A model generated the notes under the pieces. That model searched no databases, was not told where the DNA came from, and saw nothing but the letters and a program-made list of their open reading frames with translations. Source: Oceanobacillus sp. FSL K6-2867 (GTDB lineage: Bacteria; Bacillota; Bacilli; Bacillales; Amphibacillaceae). From it: 64,000 bases of DNA. Position numbers and translations under genes: made by a program. Positions 37,184-45,588 of the stretch are shown here, piece by piece (position 1 is the first letter of the stretch; every line of letters starts with the position of its first letter). The DNA lies in contig NZ_CP150144.1 in NCBI RefSeq assembly GCF_037963145.1, forward strand, positions 3,410,001 through 3,474,000. The letters run 5' to 3'.

Positions 37184-38317
37184 ATGGTTTTGCAATCAAT
37201 ACGTGTACTTGATCTGACAAGGCTTCTGCCAGGTCCTTATTGTACATTAATGCTTGCTGATTTTGGTGCAGAGGTAATTAAAGTGGAGGATTCAGTGACT
37301 GGAGATTATTTAAGAGGTTTTGAACCAAAGCTTGATGCCGATAGCGCAGTCTTTCACTCGCTAAACCGAAATAAAAAAAGTATCTGTCTCGATTTAAAAA
37401 CAGAAAAAGAACGGGGCTACTTTTTAAAGCTAGCAGAAACTGCGGATGTTGTTATCGAATCTTTCCGTCCAGGAGTAATGAAGAGGCTCGGACTTGATTA
37501 TGAAACATTGAAACAAATAAATCCAAGACTAATTTATTGTGCCATTACTGGCTATGGACAAACCGGACCATATAAAGACAAACCTGGACATGATATAAAC
37601 TATCTTAGCTATGCGGGCTTATTACATGTGATGGGTGAAAAGAACCGTAAACCTGTTATCCCAGCTGCACAAATTGCTGATATTGGTGGTGGAGCATATC
37701 CGGCAATTGCAGGGATTTTATTAGCGTTATTGGAACGAGAGAAAACAGGGAAAGGCCAGCTTGTCGATGTATCGATGCTGGATGGGGTCGTATCTTGGAT
37801 GCATATGCTGTTGCCAAGTGTTTTTGCTGAACGGGAAGTAACTCGGGGGGAAGAGCTTTTGAACGGAGGGTTTGCTTGTTACCAAGTATATGAAACGAAA
37901 GATAATCGGTTTCTAACGATGGGCGGCATTGAGCGGAAATTTTGGAAGGTTTTTTGCAAAGCAATAGAACGGCAGGATTTAATTGACTGTTTGGATGCCC
38001 CAATGGAGAAGCAGGAGCAAATGAAACAAGAAATACAAGCAATTATTGCTGCAAAAACGCTGGATGAATGGGTGGATATCTTTTCAGAAAAAGAAGCATG
38101 TGTCACACCAGTGAAGACACTGGAAGAAGCAATGGAAGATCCGCAGCTGGCGGCAAGGGAAATGATACAAACAATATCTCATCCAGGATTAGGTAACATG
38201 AAGCAAATTGGCATCCCAATTAAATTGTCGGAATGTCCGGGTAAAACAATCCTTCCAGCTCCAAAATGTGGAGAACATACAGAATTAATACTACGGGAAA
38301 TAGGCGTATTAAATTAG
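37184..38317 (+). CDS. Class III CoA-transferase (CaiB/BaiF)
   Basis: About 377 residues. Family markers: IRVLDLTRLLPGPYCTLMLADFGAEVIKVE-like beginning (split here for length), FHSLNRNKKSICLDLKTE and GYGQTGPYKDKPGHD. The nucleophilic aspartate is in QIADIGGGAYPAIAG. It moves CoA between acids, so the operon has two ways of activating its substrate (this and the ligase). ATG 37184 has AAAGGA 8 bases upstream; ATG 37175 is too close to that site. Confidence 0.9.
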   Translation: MVLQSIRVLDLTRLLPGPYCTLMLADFGAEVIKVEDSVTGDYLRGFEPKLDADSAVFHSLNRNKKSICLDLKTEKERGYFLKLAETADVVIESFRPGVMKRLGLDYETLKQINPRLIYCAITGYGQTGPYKDKPGHDINYLSYAGLLHVMGEKNRKPVIPAAQIADIGGGAYPAIAGILLALLEREKTGKGQLVDVSMLDGVVSWMHMLLPSVFAEREVTRGEELLNGGFACYQVYETKDNRFLTMGGIERKFWKVFCKAIERQDLIDCLDAPMEKQEQMKQEIQAIIAAKTLDEWVDIFSEKEACVTPVKTLEEAMEDPQLAAREMIQTISHPGLGNMKQIGIPIKLSECPGKTILPAPKCGEHTELILREIGVLN

Positions 38318-38356
38318 CTATCTATATTTTTAATTATAGAGAAGGGGAAATGCCTA

Positions 38357-39973
38357 ATGATGAGCACGCAATTAACACTGCCTTTTATGATTAAACATAC
38401 GGAAAAGTATTATGCAAAGAAAAAGGTTATTTCACGAACATTATCTGGGACGCATTCGTTTACGTATAAGGAAATTGTAAAAAGAATGCGATCACTTGCT
38501 AGTGCGCTTGAATCCCTTGGGATAGAAAAGGGAGATCGAGTTGGAACGTTCGCCTGGAACCACCATCGTCACCTGGAAGCATATTTTGCTGTACCAAGTA
38601 TGGGAGCGGTCTTGCATACAATTAATATCCGGCTTTCAGAAGAGCATCTCGTTTACATTATTAATCATGCAGAGGATAAGATTCTATTAATTGACCCAGA
38701 TTTACTGCCACTAATTGAAAGAATACAGGACAAGCTCCAAACAGTAGAGGCTTTTATCGTAATGACGGATGAAGCATCTTTAATAGAGTCCAAGCTAAAA
38801 CCTTTCTATTCATATGAACAACTCGTACAAGATGCTAATCCAACATATGAATTTCGGGAAGATTTAGATGAGGATGATCCAGCAGGATTGTGTTATACAT
38901 CTGCCACAACTGGAAAGCCAAAGGGTGTGCTATACACGCACCGGGGAATCTACTTGCATAGTATGGCACTTGGAATGGCGAATACAGTGGGTTTGTCAGA
39001 AGCTGACATAGCTATGCCAGTTGTTCCTATGTTTCATGTGAATGCTTGGGGGATACCTTTTGCAGCAACTTGGCTTGGCGCAGATCAAGTGTTGCCCGGA
39101 CCTTCGCCTACACCGCAAATATTAGCGTCTCTAATCGAAGAAAACCAAGTGTCAATAACGGCCGGAGTTCCTACGATTTGGCTCGGTTTATTAAAAGCAC
39201 TTGAGCAGGGAAACTACGACATGAAGAGCTTGCGTGCTGTGTTATGTGGCGGATCGGCAGCGCCAAAAGGAATGATACAGGCGTTTGAATCAACGTATGG
39301 CATTCCTTTTATCCATGCATATGGTATGACAGAAACGTCACCACTTGCTACGGTGTCCAGATTAAAAAGTTATCAATCAGACTTATCAGAAGCTGATCGA
39401 TTAGAATTCCGATCAAGACAAGGGATGATTGTTCCAGGGCTTGAGCTTAAGATTGTAAATGAAAAGGGAGAGGTTGCTGCAGATGGAGTGGAAATGGGGG
39501 AGATGTTGATTCGCGGTCCGTGGATAGCGGATCAATATTATAAGGATGATCGGACAGAAGAGGCTTTCCGTGACGGTTGGTTGCACACTGGAGATGTTGT
39601 CACCATGGATGAGGAAGGTGCAGTAAAAATTGTTGATCGCACAAAAGATCTTATTAAGAGTGGTGGCGAATGGATTTCCTCTGTGGATTTAGAAAATGCA
39701 TTAATGGCACATGAAGCAATTTATGAAGCGGCTGTTGTTGCAATTCCAGATCCAAAATGGCAAGAACGTCCAGTTGCCTGTGTTGTACTTAAAGAAAATG
39801 CGAATGTCACGAAAGAGGAAATTCTTGGCTTTTTAAAGCCACAGTTTGCAAAATGGTGGCTTCCGAATGAGATATTATTTTTAGAAGAAATTCCTAAGAC
39901 ATCTGTCGGTAAATTTTTGAAAATGGCATTGCGTGATCAAGTAAAAAAACAATTAGCAATATCAAAAGAGTGA
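38357..39973 (+). CDS. Fatty-acyl/medium-chain acyl-CoA ligase
   Basis: 538 residues of the ANL superfamily. ATP loop [12 protein letters not shown] at 179-190 (most relatives have SGTTG), then [13 protein letters not shown], the adenine motif [10 protein letters not shown] and the hinge [10 protein letters not shown]...[15 protein letters not shown], ending with the catalytic lysine in [10 protein letters not shown]. This is the medium/long-chain fatty acid ligase type (AlkK-like). Start ATG after AAGGGGAAA. Confidence 0.9.
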   Translation: MMSTQLTLPFMIKHTEKYYAKKKVISRTLSGTHSFTYKEIVKRMRSLASALESLGIEKGDRVGTFAWNHHRHLEAYFAVPSMGAVLHTINIRLSEEHLVYIINHAEDKILLIDPDLLPLIERIQDKLQTVEAFIVMTDEASLIESKLKPFYSYEQLVQDANPTYEFREDLDEDDPAGLCYTSATTGKPKGVLYTHRGIYLHSMALGMANTVGLSEADIAMPVVPMFHVNAWGIPFAATWLGADQVLPGPSPTPQILASLIEENQVSITAGVPTIWLGLLKALEQGNYDMKSLRAVLCGGSAAPKGMIQAFESTYGIPFIHAYGMTETSPLATVSRLKSYQSDLSEADRLEFRSRQGMIVPGLELKIVNEKGEVAADGVEMGEMLIRGPWIADQYYKDDRTEEAFRDGWLHTGDVVTMDEEGAVKIVDRTKDLIKSGGEWISSVDLENALMAHEAIYEAAVVAIPDPKWQERPVACVVLKENANVTKEEILGFLKPQFAKWWLPNEILFLEEIPKTSVGKFLKMALRDQVKKQLAISKE

Positions 39974-40020
39974 TACATGATTATTTTACGGAAACAAAAA
40001 AGCAAAGGAGATTAAATAAG

Positions 40021-40998
40021 ATGCAATTAAACGAGTTAAAGCAGCAAATGACACTGCCGGTCATTATGGCTCCCATGTTTTTAATTTCTAATCCACGCAT
40101 GGTCATCGAAGCTTGCAATGCTGGTATTATTGGTTCCTTTCCAGCCTTGAATGTCAGAACTACGGAAAAGCTAGATGAGTGGATGGGAGAAATAAAGTCG
40201 GAACTGGAACAACGGAAAGAGCAAAATCCAGGCCGCAAAATTGCACCGTGGGCAATCAACTTTATTAGTCATCGGACAAATAAACGTTTTACCGAAGATT
40301 TGCAGTTAATCGAAAAGCACCAGCCGCCAATTGTAATCACATCGCTTGGCGATCCAAGCCCTGTTGTAAAAGTAGTTCATTCCTATGATGGGATCGTATT
40401 ATCTGATGTGACTACCGTGAAATTCGCCAAAAAGGCACTTGAAAAGGGAAGTGATGGTCTTATTCTAGTTTCAAACGGTGCCGGCGGCCATGCAGGAACA
40501 CTAAATCCAATTGCTTTTGTTCATGAAATTAGGAGTTTTTTTGACGGGCCGGTGATTCTTGCTGGAGCGATGTCCAGGGGAGAGGACATTTTAGCAGCAA
40601 AGGTTTTGGGGGCAGACTTCGCATATATGGGTACACAGTTTATAGCCGCAAAAGAAAGTGGTGCCGGCGAGGATTACAAACAGATGGCGGTCGATTCAAT
40701 GATTGATGACATAGTTTATACGCCAGCTTTCAGCGGGATACCTGCGAATTACATGATCCCCAGTATTGTGAATGCTGGTCTCAATCCAAATCATCTGCCT
40801 GCGAATAAAAAGATGGATTTTTCAGAGCTGGGGGATCCGAATATCCGTGCATGGAAAAATATTTGGGGAGCTGGACAAGGTGTGGGTGGAGTCGAGAAGG
40901 TACAGTCCATTGCAGAAATTACCGAGGGGCTACTGGAGCAATATCGAATTGCGCAAGAGAAAGTGATTCGAGACTACAATGCGGTTGTAAAACAATAG
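40021..40998 (+). CDS. Nitronate monooxygenase-like flavoprotein
   Basis: 325 residues, FMN-binding TIM barrel. LPVIMAPMFLISNPRMV at the N-terminus, and the catalytic His motif in NGAGGHAGTLNPIAF. Similar proteins are annotated 2-nitropropane dioxygenase, but the fold also includes FabK-type enoyl reductases, so in this operon a redox step on an acyl-CoA is possible. The ATG at 40021 has AAAGGAG 12 bases upstream and is preferred to the frame-open ATG at 39970, which would overlap the ligase gene. Confidence 0.87.
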   Translation: MQLNELKQQMTLPVIMAPMFLISNPRMVIEACNAGIIGSFPALNVRTTEKLDEWMGEIKSELEQRKEQNPGRKIAPWAINFISHRTNKRFTEDLQLIEKHQPPIVITSLGDPSPVVKVVHSYDGIVLSDVTTVKFAKKALEKGSDGLILVSNGAGGHAGTLNPIAFVHEIRSFFDGPVILAGAMSRGEDILAAKVLGADFAYMGTQFIAAKESGAGEDYKQMAVDSMIDDIVYTPAFSGIPANYMIPSIVNAGLNPNHLPANKKMDFSELGDPNIRAWKNIWGAGQGVGGVEKVQSIAEITEGLLEQYRIAQEKVIRDYNAVVKQ

Positions 40999-41009
40999 GG
41001 GGGTCAATA

Positions 41010-41786
41010 ATGTCTGAAGTAGTACGTGTGAAAATAGAAAATAAAATTGCTTACATTGCGATGAATCGGCCGGACAAGCGAAATGCCTTATCAATTGAAA
41101 TGGCTGATGAGCTATTAGCTGCTTTGGAGGATGCAAATCAAGATGATGAAGTAAGAGCGATTATTTTATATGGAGAAGGAAAAGCATTTTCTGCTGGTGG
41201 TGACCTTGAAACATTAAACAGATTAAATAACTCAGCAGAGATTATGAAGTATATGAAGCGTGCTTTAGCAGTCATTCAATCAATCAGGGAATTGGATAAA
41301 TATGTTGTTAGTGCGGTTCATGGATTTGCTGCCGGGGCAGGATTTAGTATCGCGGTTGCAGCAGACTTTGTTGTTGCACAAAAAGATGCTAAATTTGTTT
41401 GCAGTTTTGCGAATGTCGGGATTATTCCAGATCTTGGGCTTATTAAGGCATTATCAGAAAAAGTCCCATCCAATCTTGCAAAGGAATGGATTTCCTCGTC
41501 TCGTCCGATTTCAGCAACTATAGCATATGAAAATGGTGTTATTAATCGGGTTATAGAAGGTGATTTATTAGACGGAGCAACAGAATTTGCACAGTTTATC
41601 GTTGATGGTCCTCCACTAGCAAATCAATTTGTCAAACAATTGGTTAACCACTCACAGGAGTTGACTTACGATACGAATGATATGCAAGAAACAACAGTAC
41701 AAACTCTGCTTCTTCAGACGGAGGATAATGAAGAAGGAATTCGTGCTTTTTTTGAAAAAAGGAAGCCCAACTTTAAAGGGAAGTAG
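41010..41786 (+). CDS. Enoyl-CoA hydratase/isomerase
   Basis: 258 residues of the crotonase family: NRPDKRNALSIEMADEL, oxyanion-hole segment AFSAGGDLE, HGFAAGAGFSIAVAADF and VGIIPDLGLIKAL. It hydrates 2-enoyl-CoA to 3-hydroxyacyl-CoA, the step before the dehydrogenase. The true start is ATG 41010 with AGGGGGG 6 bases before; the longer open frame to 40851 overlaps the preceding gene and is not credible. Confidence 0.9.
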   Translation: MSEVVRVKIENKIAYIAMNRPDKRNALSIEMADELLAALEDANQDDEVRAIILYGEGKAFSAGGDLETLNRLNNSAEIMKYMKRALAVIQSIRELDKYVVSAVHGFAAGAGFSIAVAADFVVAQKDAKFVCSFANVGIIPDLGLIKALSEKVPSNLAKEWISSSRPISATIAYENGVINRVIEGDLLDGATEFAQFIVDGPPLANQFVKQLVNHSQELTYDTNDMQETTVQTLLLQTEDNEEGIRAFFEKRKPNFKGK

Positions 41787-41966
41787 TAATTATCATAAGG
41801 CAATAAAAAAGAGGAGAGAAAATGCTTCACACATCTGCGTAATTGAAAAATACCCCTGTTTAAAAGGAAATAAAGCTGCAAAATTATCTATTATGTGAAA
41901 TACTTTGGAAGGGAGCGAGAGAAGACAATTAATATAGGCTATATGAAAAAAAGGAAGTGAATTATA

Positions 41967-42905
41967 GTGCTGGAGGAATACGGAATCCAATTAGTGAAAA
42001 TCGACCTGCCCTTTCGCTTAAACCATGTAAACTGCTTTCTGGCAGAGGGTGAAAATGGTTTTCAAGTAATTGATACTGGGCTTCATAATAAACAAACGGC
42101 AGAGCGATGGAATGAAGAGCTGGAGGGTAAGACAGTAACAGACATAATTATTACTCATTACCATCCAGATCATTTTGGTTATGCTGGAGGGATGCAGAAA
42201 AAGACAGCTGCAAAAGTTTCGATGTCACGAATAGATGCTGAGGCAGGGCTGGGAGCATGGCAGGAACATTTGTTAACTGGTCTGCGTAAAAACTATCAGT
42301 TGTCGGGAATTCCTGAAGAAGTTGCAGCCGAAATGAGCTCGAATACGAGGGAATTTGTACCGCTGGTAACACCATATCCAATCATTAATCATTATCTAGC
42401 AGAAGGTGAACTGATTCCGATCGGAAAATATGAATATGAGGTGATTTTTACTCCGGGCCATTCGGATGGGCTTGTCAGCTTTTATAACAAAGAAAAAAAT
42501 ATATTGCTTTCTACCGATCATATATTGCCAAGAATCACACCGAATATTTCCTACTGGTTTCATGGGGATCCGAATCCATTAGGAACTTATTTTAACTCAT
42601 TAACTAAAATAAAAAAATTAGATGCAGATTTGGTCGTGCCATCACATGGAAAACCATTTAATGATGCAAGTAAACGCATTGATGAAATTCGAGCCCATCA
42701 TGATGAACGATTAGGTGTACTTGCCAATATCTTAAAAAATGGATGTACGATCTATGAGGCTACCGAAAAACTTTTCAATAGACAGCTGACCATTCATGAA
42801 ACAAGATTTGCGGTCGGAGAAACACTCGCACATTTGGAATATTTACGATACAACGGGGAGTGTCAGCGGGAAAAAAGAGATGGGAAGTATTGGTATACAC
42901 TATAA
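41967..42905 (+). CDS. MBL-fold metallo-hydrolase
   Basis: 312 residues. Zinc-binding motif ITHYHPDHFG (His64, His66, Asp68, His69), further histidine in FTPGHSDG, aspartate in STDHILP and PSHGKPF. It resembles MBL proteins often found in acyl-CoA operons, perhaps acting as a thioesterase or lactonase; there is no direct evidence. The C-terminal ~60 residues contain a winged-helix-like region as in many of these proteins. GTG start. A 180-base gap separates it from the hydratase, with no terminator in between, so it may be the last gene of the operon. Confidence 0.85.
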   Translation: MLEEYGIQLVKIDLPFRLNHVNCFLAEGENGFQVIDTGLHNKQTAERWNEELEGKTVTDIIITHYHPDHFGYAGGMQKKTAAKVSMSRIDAEAGLGAWQEHLLTGLRKNYQLSGIPEEVAAEMSSNTREFVPLVTPYPIINHYLAEGELIPIGKYEYEVIFTPGHSDGLVSFYNKEKNILLSTDHILPRITPNISYWFHGDPNPLGTYFNSLTKIKKLDADLVVPSHGKPFNDASKRIDEIRAHHDERLGVLANILKNGCTIYEATEKLFNRQLTIHETRFAVGETLAHLEYLRYNGECQREKRDGKYWYTL

Positions 42906-43126
42906 ATAGGCAGCTGATGAGCTCGGTATGTACTTTCACACTTCAGTGTCTGGTCTATGCCTATGCTTTCATCGGAGCTTGCCTATATTTCCCGCACTAA
43001 GATGGTAGATCGTTTATTTAGCATTTTAGCCATTATAAAGTGATATGTTTATACAATCAAACATATAGGTTAACATTGTCCATAAAAAAAGCTAAGATAG
43101 AAGGAGAATCGAATAGGGGGGTCGAG

Positions 43127-43957
43127 ATGATTAAACATTTGCAGGATACAGTAACATTAAATAATGGTGTGGAAATTCCAGGATTTGGGCTCGGTGTTTA
43201 TAAGGTTGAAGATGGAAAAACGACAGTCAATGCTGTTAAAGCTGCATTAAACTATGGGTATCGCAGTATTGATACAGCCTCTTTTTACAATAATGAACTC
43301 GGGGTTGGACAGGCAATCAGAGAGGCTGATATACCTCGAGAGGAGCTTTTTATTACATCGAAGGTTTGGAATGATGAACAAGGTTATGAGAGTACATTGG
43401 AAGCCTGTGAAAGAAGCTTAAATAAATTAGGGCTGGACTATTTGGATCTTTATCTCATCCATTGGCCAGTAAAAGGAAAGTATAAGGAAACGTGGCGTGC
43501 AATGGAAAAATTGTATAATGATAAAAAGGTTCGGGCAATTGGAGTTTGTAATTTTCATGTGCATCATTTACAAGACTTATTAATGGACAGTTATGTGCAG
43601 CCTGTCATTAATCAGGTAGAATTTCACCCCCATTTAAGTCAGGCAGAGCTGCGGGAGTTCTGTGCGAAGGAAAATATTCAGCTTGAGGCATGGTCACCAT
43701 TAAAGCGGGGGCAATTGCTTGAAGAACCTGCACTTAAAGAAATTGCAAAAAAACATGGGAAAACGACAGCACAGATCATTTTGCGCTGGGATATTCAACA
43801 CAATGTTATTACAATTCCAAAGTCGATTACAGAAGAAAGAATCAAATCGAATGCTGATATTTTTGATTTTTCACTAAGCGAATCGGATATGGAAAAAATC
43901 AACGGGATGAATATCAATGATCGGGCAGGGACAAATCCAGATAGCTATGATCGTTAA
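43127..43957 (+). CDS. Aldo/keto reductase
   Basis: 276 residues of the AKR5-like group. Catalytic tetrad Asp49 (SIDTASFY), Tyr54, Lys79 (ITSKVWN) and His112 (LIHWPVKG), plus the NADPH site IPKSITEERIKSNADIF. It reduces carbonyl compounds such as methylglyoxal or 2,5-diketo-gluconate-like substrates. ATG 43127 follows AGGGGGG and is chosen over the longer frame from 43040. It resembles B. subtilis YvgN/YtbE. Monocistronic by context. Confidence 0.9.
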   Translation: MIKHLQDTVTLNNGVEIPGFGLGVYKVEDGKTTVNAVKAALNYGYRSIDTASFYNNELGVGQAIREADIPREELFITSKVWNDEQGYESTLEACERSLNKLGLDYLDLYLIHWPVKGKYKETWRAMEKLYNDKKVRAIGVCNFHVHHLQDLLMDSYVQPVINQVEFHPHLSQAELREFCAKENIQLEAWSPLKRGQLLEEPALKEIAKKHGKTTAQIILRWDIQHNVITIPKSITEERIKSNADIFDFSLSESDMEKINGMNINDRAGTNPDSYDR

Positions 43958-44093
43958 CAGTTAAAATACAATATGCAAGGTTTGAATGGAAGGTTTTTCT
44001 TCTAACTTTGAAACAGTATACATAAAATGAATTAGGTCAGAAACTGAGTGGAAACAGCTCACAATCTTACCAATTCAAACAGGGGGTGTACGT

Positions 44094-44246
44094 ATGACCG
44101 GTCGCAAACTGGTTTGGATCGTCACCGTACTATCACTTCTCACTATTACTGTTTTAATAATTGTTTCAGCGTTAAATAGCACAGAAAATTCGCTGGATGA
44201 TCAGTGGAGAAATCATTCACTTATGCATGAAAACATCCATTACTAA
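44094..44246 (+). CDS. 50-residue single-pass membrane peptide
   Basis: A short gene with an excellent ribosome site (AGGGGGTG, 6 bases before ATG). The peptide has three basic residues near the start, one hydrophobic helix (LVWIVTVLSLLTITVLIIV) and an acidic, histidine-bearing tail (DDQWRN, HENIHY). It is followed 27 bases later by a good terminator, supporting a real transcript. No homologue family recalled. Confidence 0.65.
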   Translation: MTGRKLVWIVTVLSLLTITVLIIVSALNSTENSLDDQWRNHSLMHENIHY

Positions 44247-44273
44247 AAAGGGAAATCTCATTTCTATCATATC

Positions 44274-44309
44274 ATGATGCAGAGGTTCAGATGAATCTGC
44301 ATCATTTTT
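44274..44309 (+). terminator. Terminator after the small membrane peptide gene
   Basis: ATGATGCAGA / TCTGCATCAT (44274-44283 with 44296-44305), then TTTT. Confidence 0.82.
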
Positions 44310-44379
44310 GTTTTCAGTTTAATTTTTTCCAGTTAAAGTTTAGAATTTAATTGATGAAACTGCTAAGAGAGGTTATTTT

Positions 44380-44823
44380 ATGAAACGAGTGATTGCTGCT
44401 GGAATAATAGGCATTTCTATAGTGTTATTAAGCGGATGTTTTAATTCGACAGCTGTATCTGTAGTATCAGATATGTATGAAGCAGCGCTGTTGGAAGATA
44501 ATGAATTAGTAGGTACATACTTTTCTGAGGATTATATGGAGGAGCATCCATTAGAGGAATTATCAGATGAACTTGCGGAAGATGTTCGTAATCGTGGTGG
44601 GGTGAATTTATTAAACATGAAGGAACTGCAGGAAAGAAATCTGCAGACAGATATTTCAAAGAAACTGAATGATGCGTATGATGAAGATTGGCGGTTTATT
44701 GTGGTTCAAACAGATGATGATACGATTAAAACATGGATTGTTTTAAGAGGTGAAACACAATATTATATTGTAGATGGACAAGTGATGGATGTGGAGACGT
44801 ATAATCGTGAAGTATTACAATAG
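44380..44823 (+). CDS. Small lipoprotein, unknown function
   Basis: 147 residues. Signal peptide with lipobox LLSGC (Cys20), then a mature part rich in acidic residues (ELSDELAEDVRNRGG, YDEDWRFIVVQTDDDTIKTW). The pattern (VVSDMYEAALLEDNELVGTYFSEDYMEEHP) suggests an NTF2-like or DUF4878-like fold of the kind that ends in WIVxxGETQYYIVDG; this is a guess. Surface located. Confidence 0.72.
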   Translation: MKRVIAAGIIGISIVLLSGCFNSTAVSVVSDMYEAALLEDNELVGTYFSEDYMEEHPLEELSDELAEDVRNRGGVNLLNMKELQERNLQTDISKKLNDAYDEDWRFIVVQTDDDTIKTWIVLRGETQYYIVDGQVMDVETYNREVLQ

Positions 44824-44917
44824 TAATTTGCTCAGTGCAAAATAATAGGATTTCATTCAATTTCATGAAATAATAATGGTATACACAACAGATGCATAAA
44901 AGAATGGAGACTAGAAT

Positions 44918-45220
44918 ATGAAGTGTAAAGTAAATCGCAATGCAGCAAAAGTATTAAAAGAAATGCTCGCCAAAGAAGAAGCTGAAGGCAAAATGATCCG
45001 AGTATACATTTCTCATATGCACGGGGATCATGCCCATTATGGTATTTCTTTAGATACACCAACCGAGCATGATGAAATTGTGAAAACCGATAAAGATGTC
45101 GATATACTATTAGATACGCGTGAGGCATTTCTGGATGGTATTTGGATTCAATATTTCTATGTAGATGATGAAGGTTTCGTGATTACAAACCCTTCAAAAG
45201 GTCATAACCACCATCATTAA
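44918..45220 (+). CDS. HesB/IscA-like protein (YneR/YqkB type)
   Basis: 100 residues of the HesB domain family lacking the three cysteines of true A-type Fe-S carriers. Text such as RVYISHMHGDHAHYGISLDTPTEHDEI and DILLDTREAFLDGIWIQYFYVDDEGF fits the short Bacillus HesB-like group. The C-terminus ends in a histidine-rich NHHH-type tail (KGHNHHH), with more histidines in the middle (MHGDHAHY), suggesting metal binding. No partner genes nearby. Confidence 0.78.
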   Translation: MKCKVNRNAAKVLKEMLAKEEAEGKMIRVYISHMHGDHAHYGISLDTPTEHDEIVKTDKDVDILLDTREAFLDGIWIQYFYVDDEGFVITNPSKGHNHHH

Positions 45221-45229
45221 AATAGATAG

Positions 45230-45262
45230 AGCTGTGACGGCAGAATGGTCACAGCTTTTTTT
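45230..45262 (+). terminator. Terminator after the HesB-like gene
   Basis: AGCTGTGAC / GTCACAGCT (45230-45238 with 45248-45256) followed by seven T. Confidence 0.88.
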
Positions 45263-45297
45263 GTTTTGTCAATGCTGTGAATAACTTAGATACTGGT

Positions 45298-45450
45298 ACA
45301 GCCACGCCCAGCTACTAGCGAGCCTTCTCTCGCCTCCCTGCAGTTGTCGTGTTTCCTTTATCTCCTGCGTAGGAATCGAGCCGTCGAACCACCCCAAAGG
45401 TCGGGGTGCAGTCCATATGTCGCAAACCGGGCGCTTGCGCTTTTGTTCTT
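45298..45450. repeat. GC-rich interspersed repeat of the Bacillaceae type
   Basis: A block clearly richer in GC than its surroundings, with the pieces GCCCAGCTACTAGCG, CTCGCCTCCCTGCAGTTGTC, GTGCAGTCCATATGTCGC and GGGCGCTTGCGCTTTTGTTC. From memory, these words recur in non-coding repeats scattered through Oceanobacillus and Bacillus genomes. It contains an internal hairpin (CACCCC/GGGGTG). It fills most of the 368-base gap between the HesB-like gene and the aldehyde dehydrogenase. Short open frames crossing it are not genes. Confidence 0.6.
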
Positions 45451-45588
45451 GGAAGTTTTTAGAGGAAACAATCCTATTCATTTGAATGATTCAGATAATA
45501 CCGATATAATTGAAAAGAGGGAATACAACATGAATCTTCAACATATATTTGTGAGAAATTACAGCAATATAAGAGGAGGAATGTATGT

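Noticed and set aside
38891..38929. Loss of function in the acyl-CoA ligase because its ATP loop reads TSATTG
   Set aside because: The lysine, second glycine and hinge are intact and alanine is seen in related ligases, so activity is likely.
40851..41009. N-terminal extension of the enoyl-CoA hydratase
   Set aside because: The extension reads the flavoprotein gene in another frame; the crotonase fold begins at 41010 with its own ribosome site.
42906..43000. Terminator after the MBL hydrolase
   Set aside because: AGGCAGCTGATGAGC and GCTTTCATCGGAGCTTGCCT pair only imperfectly and no T-run follows.
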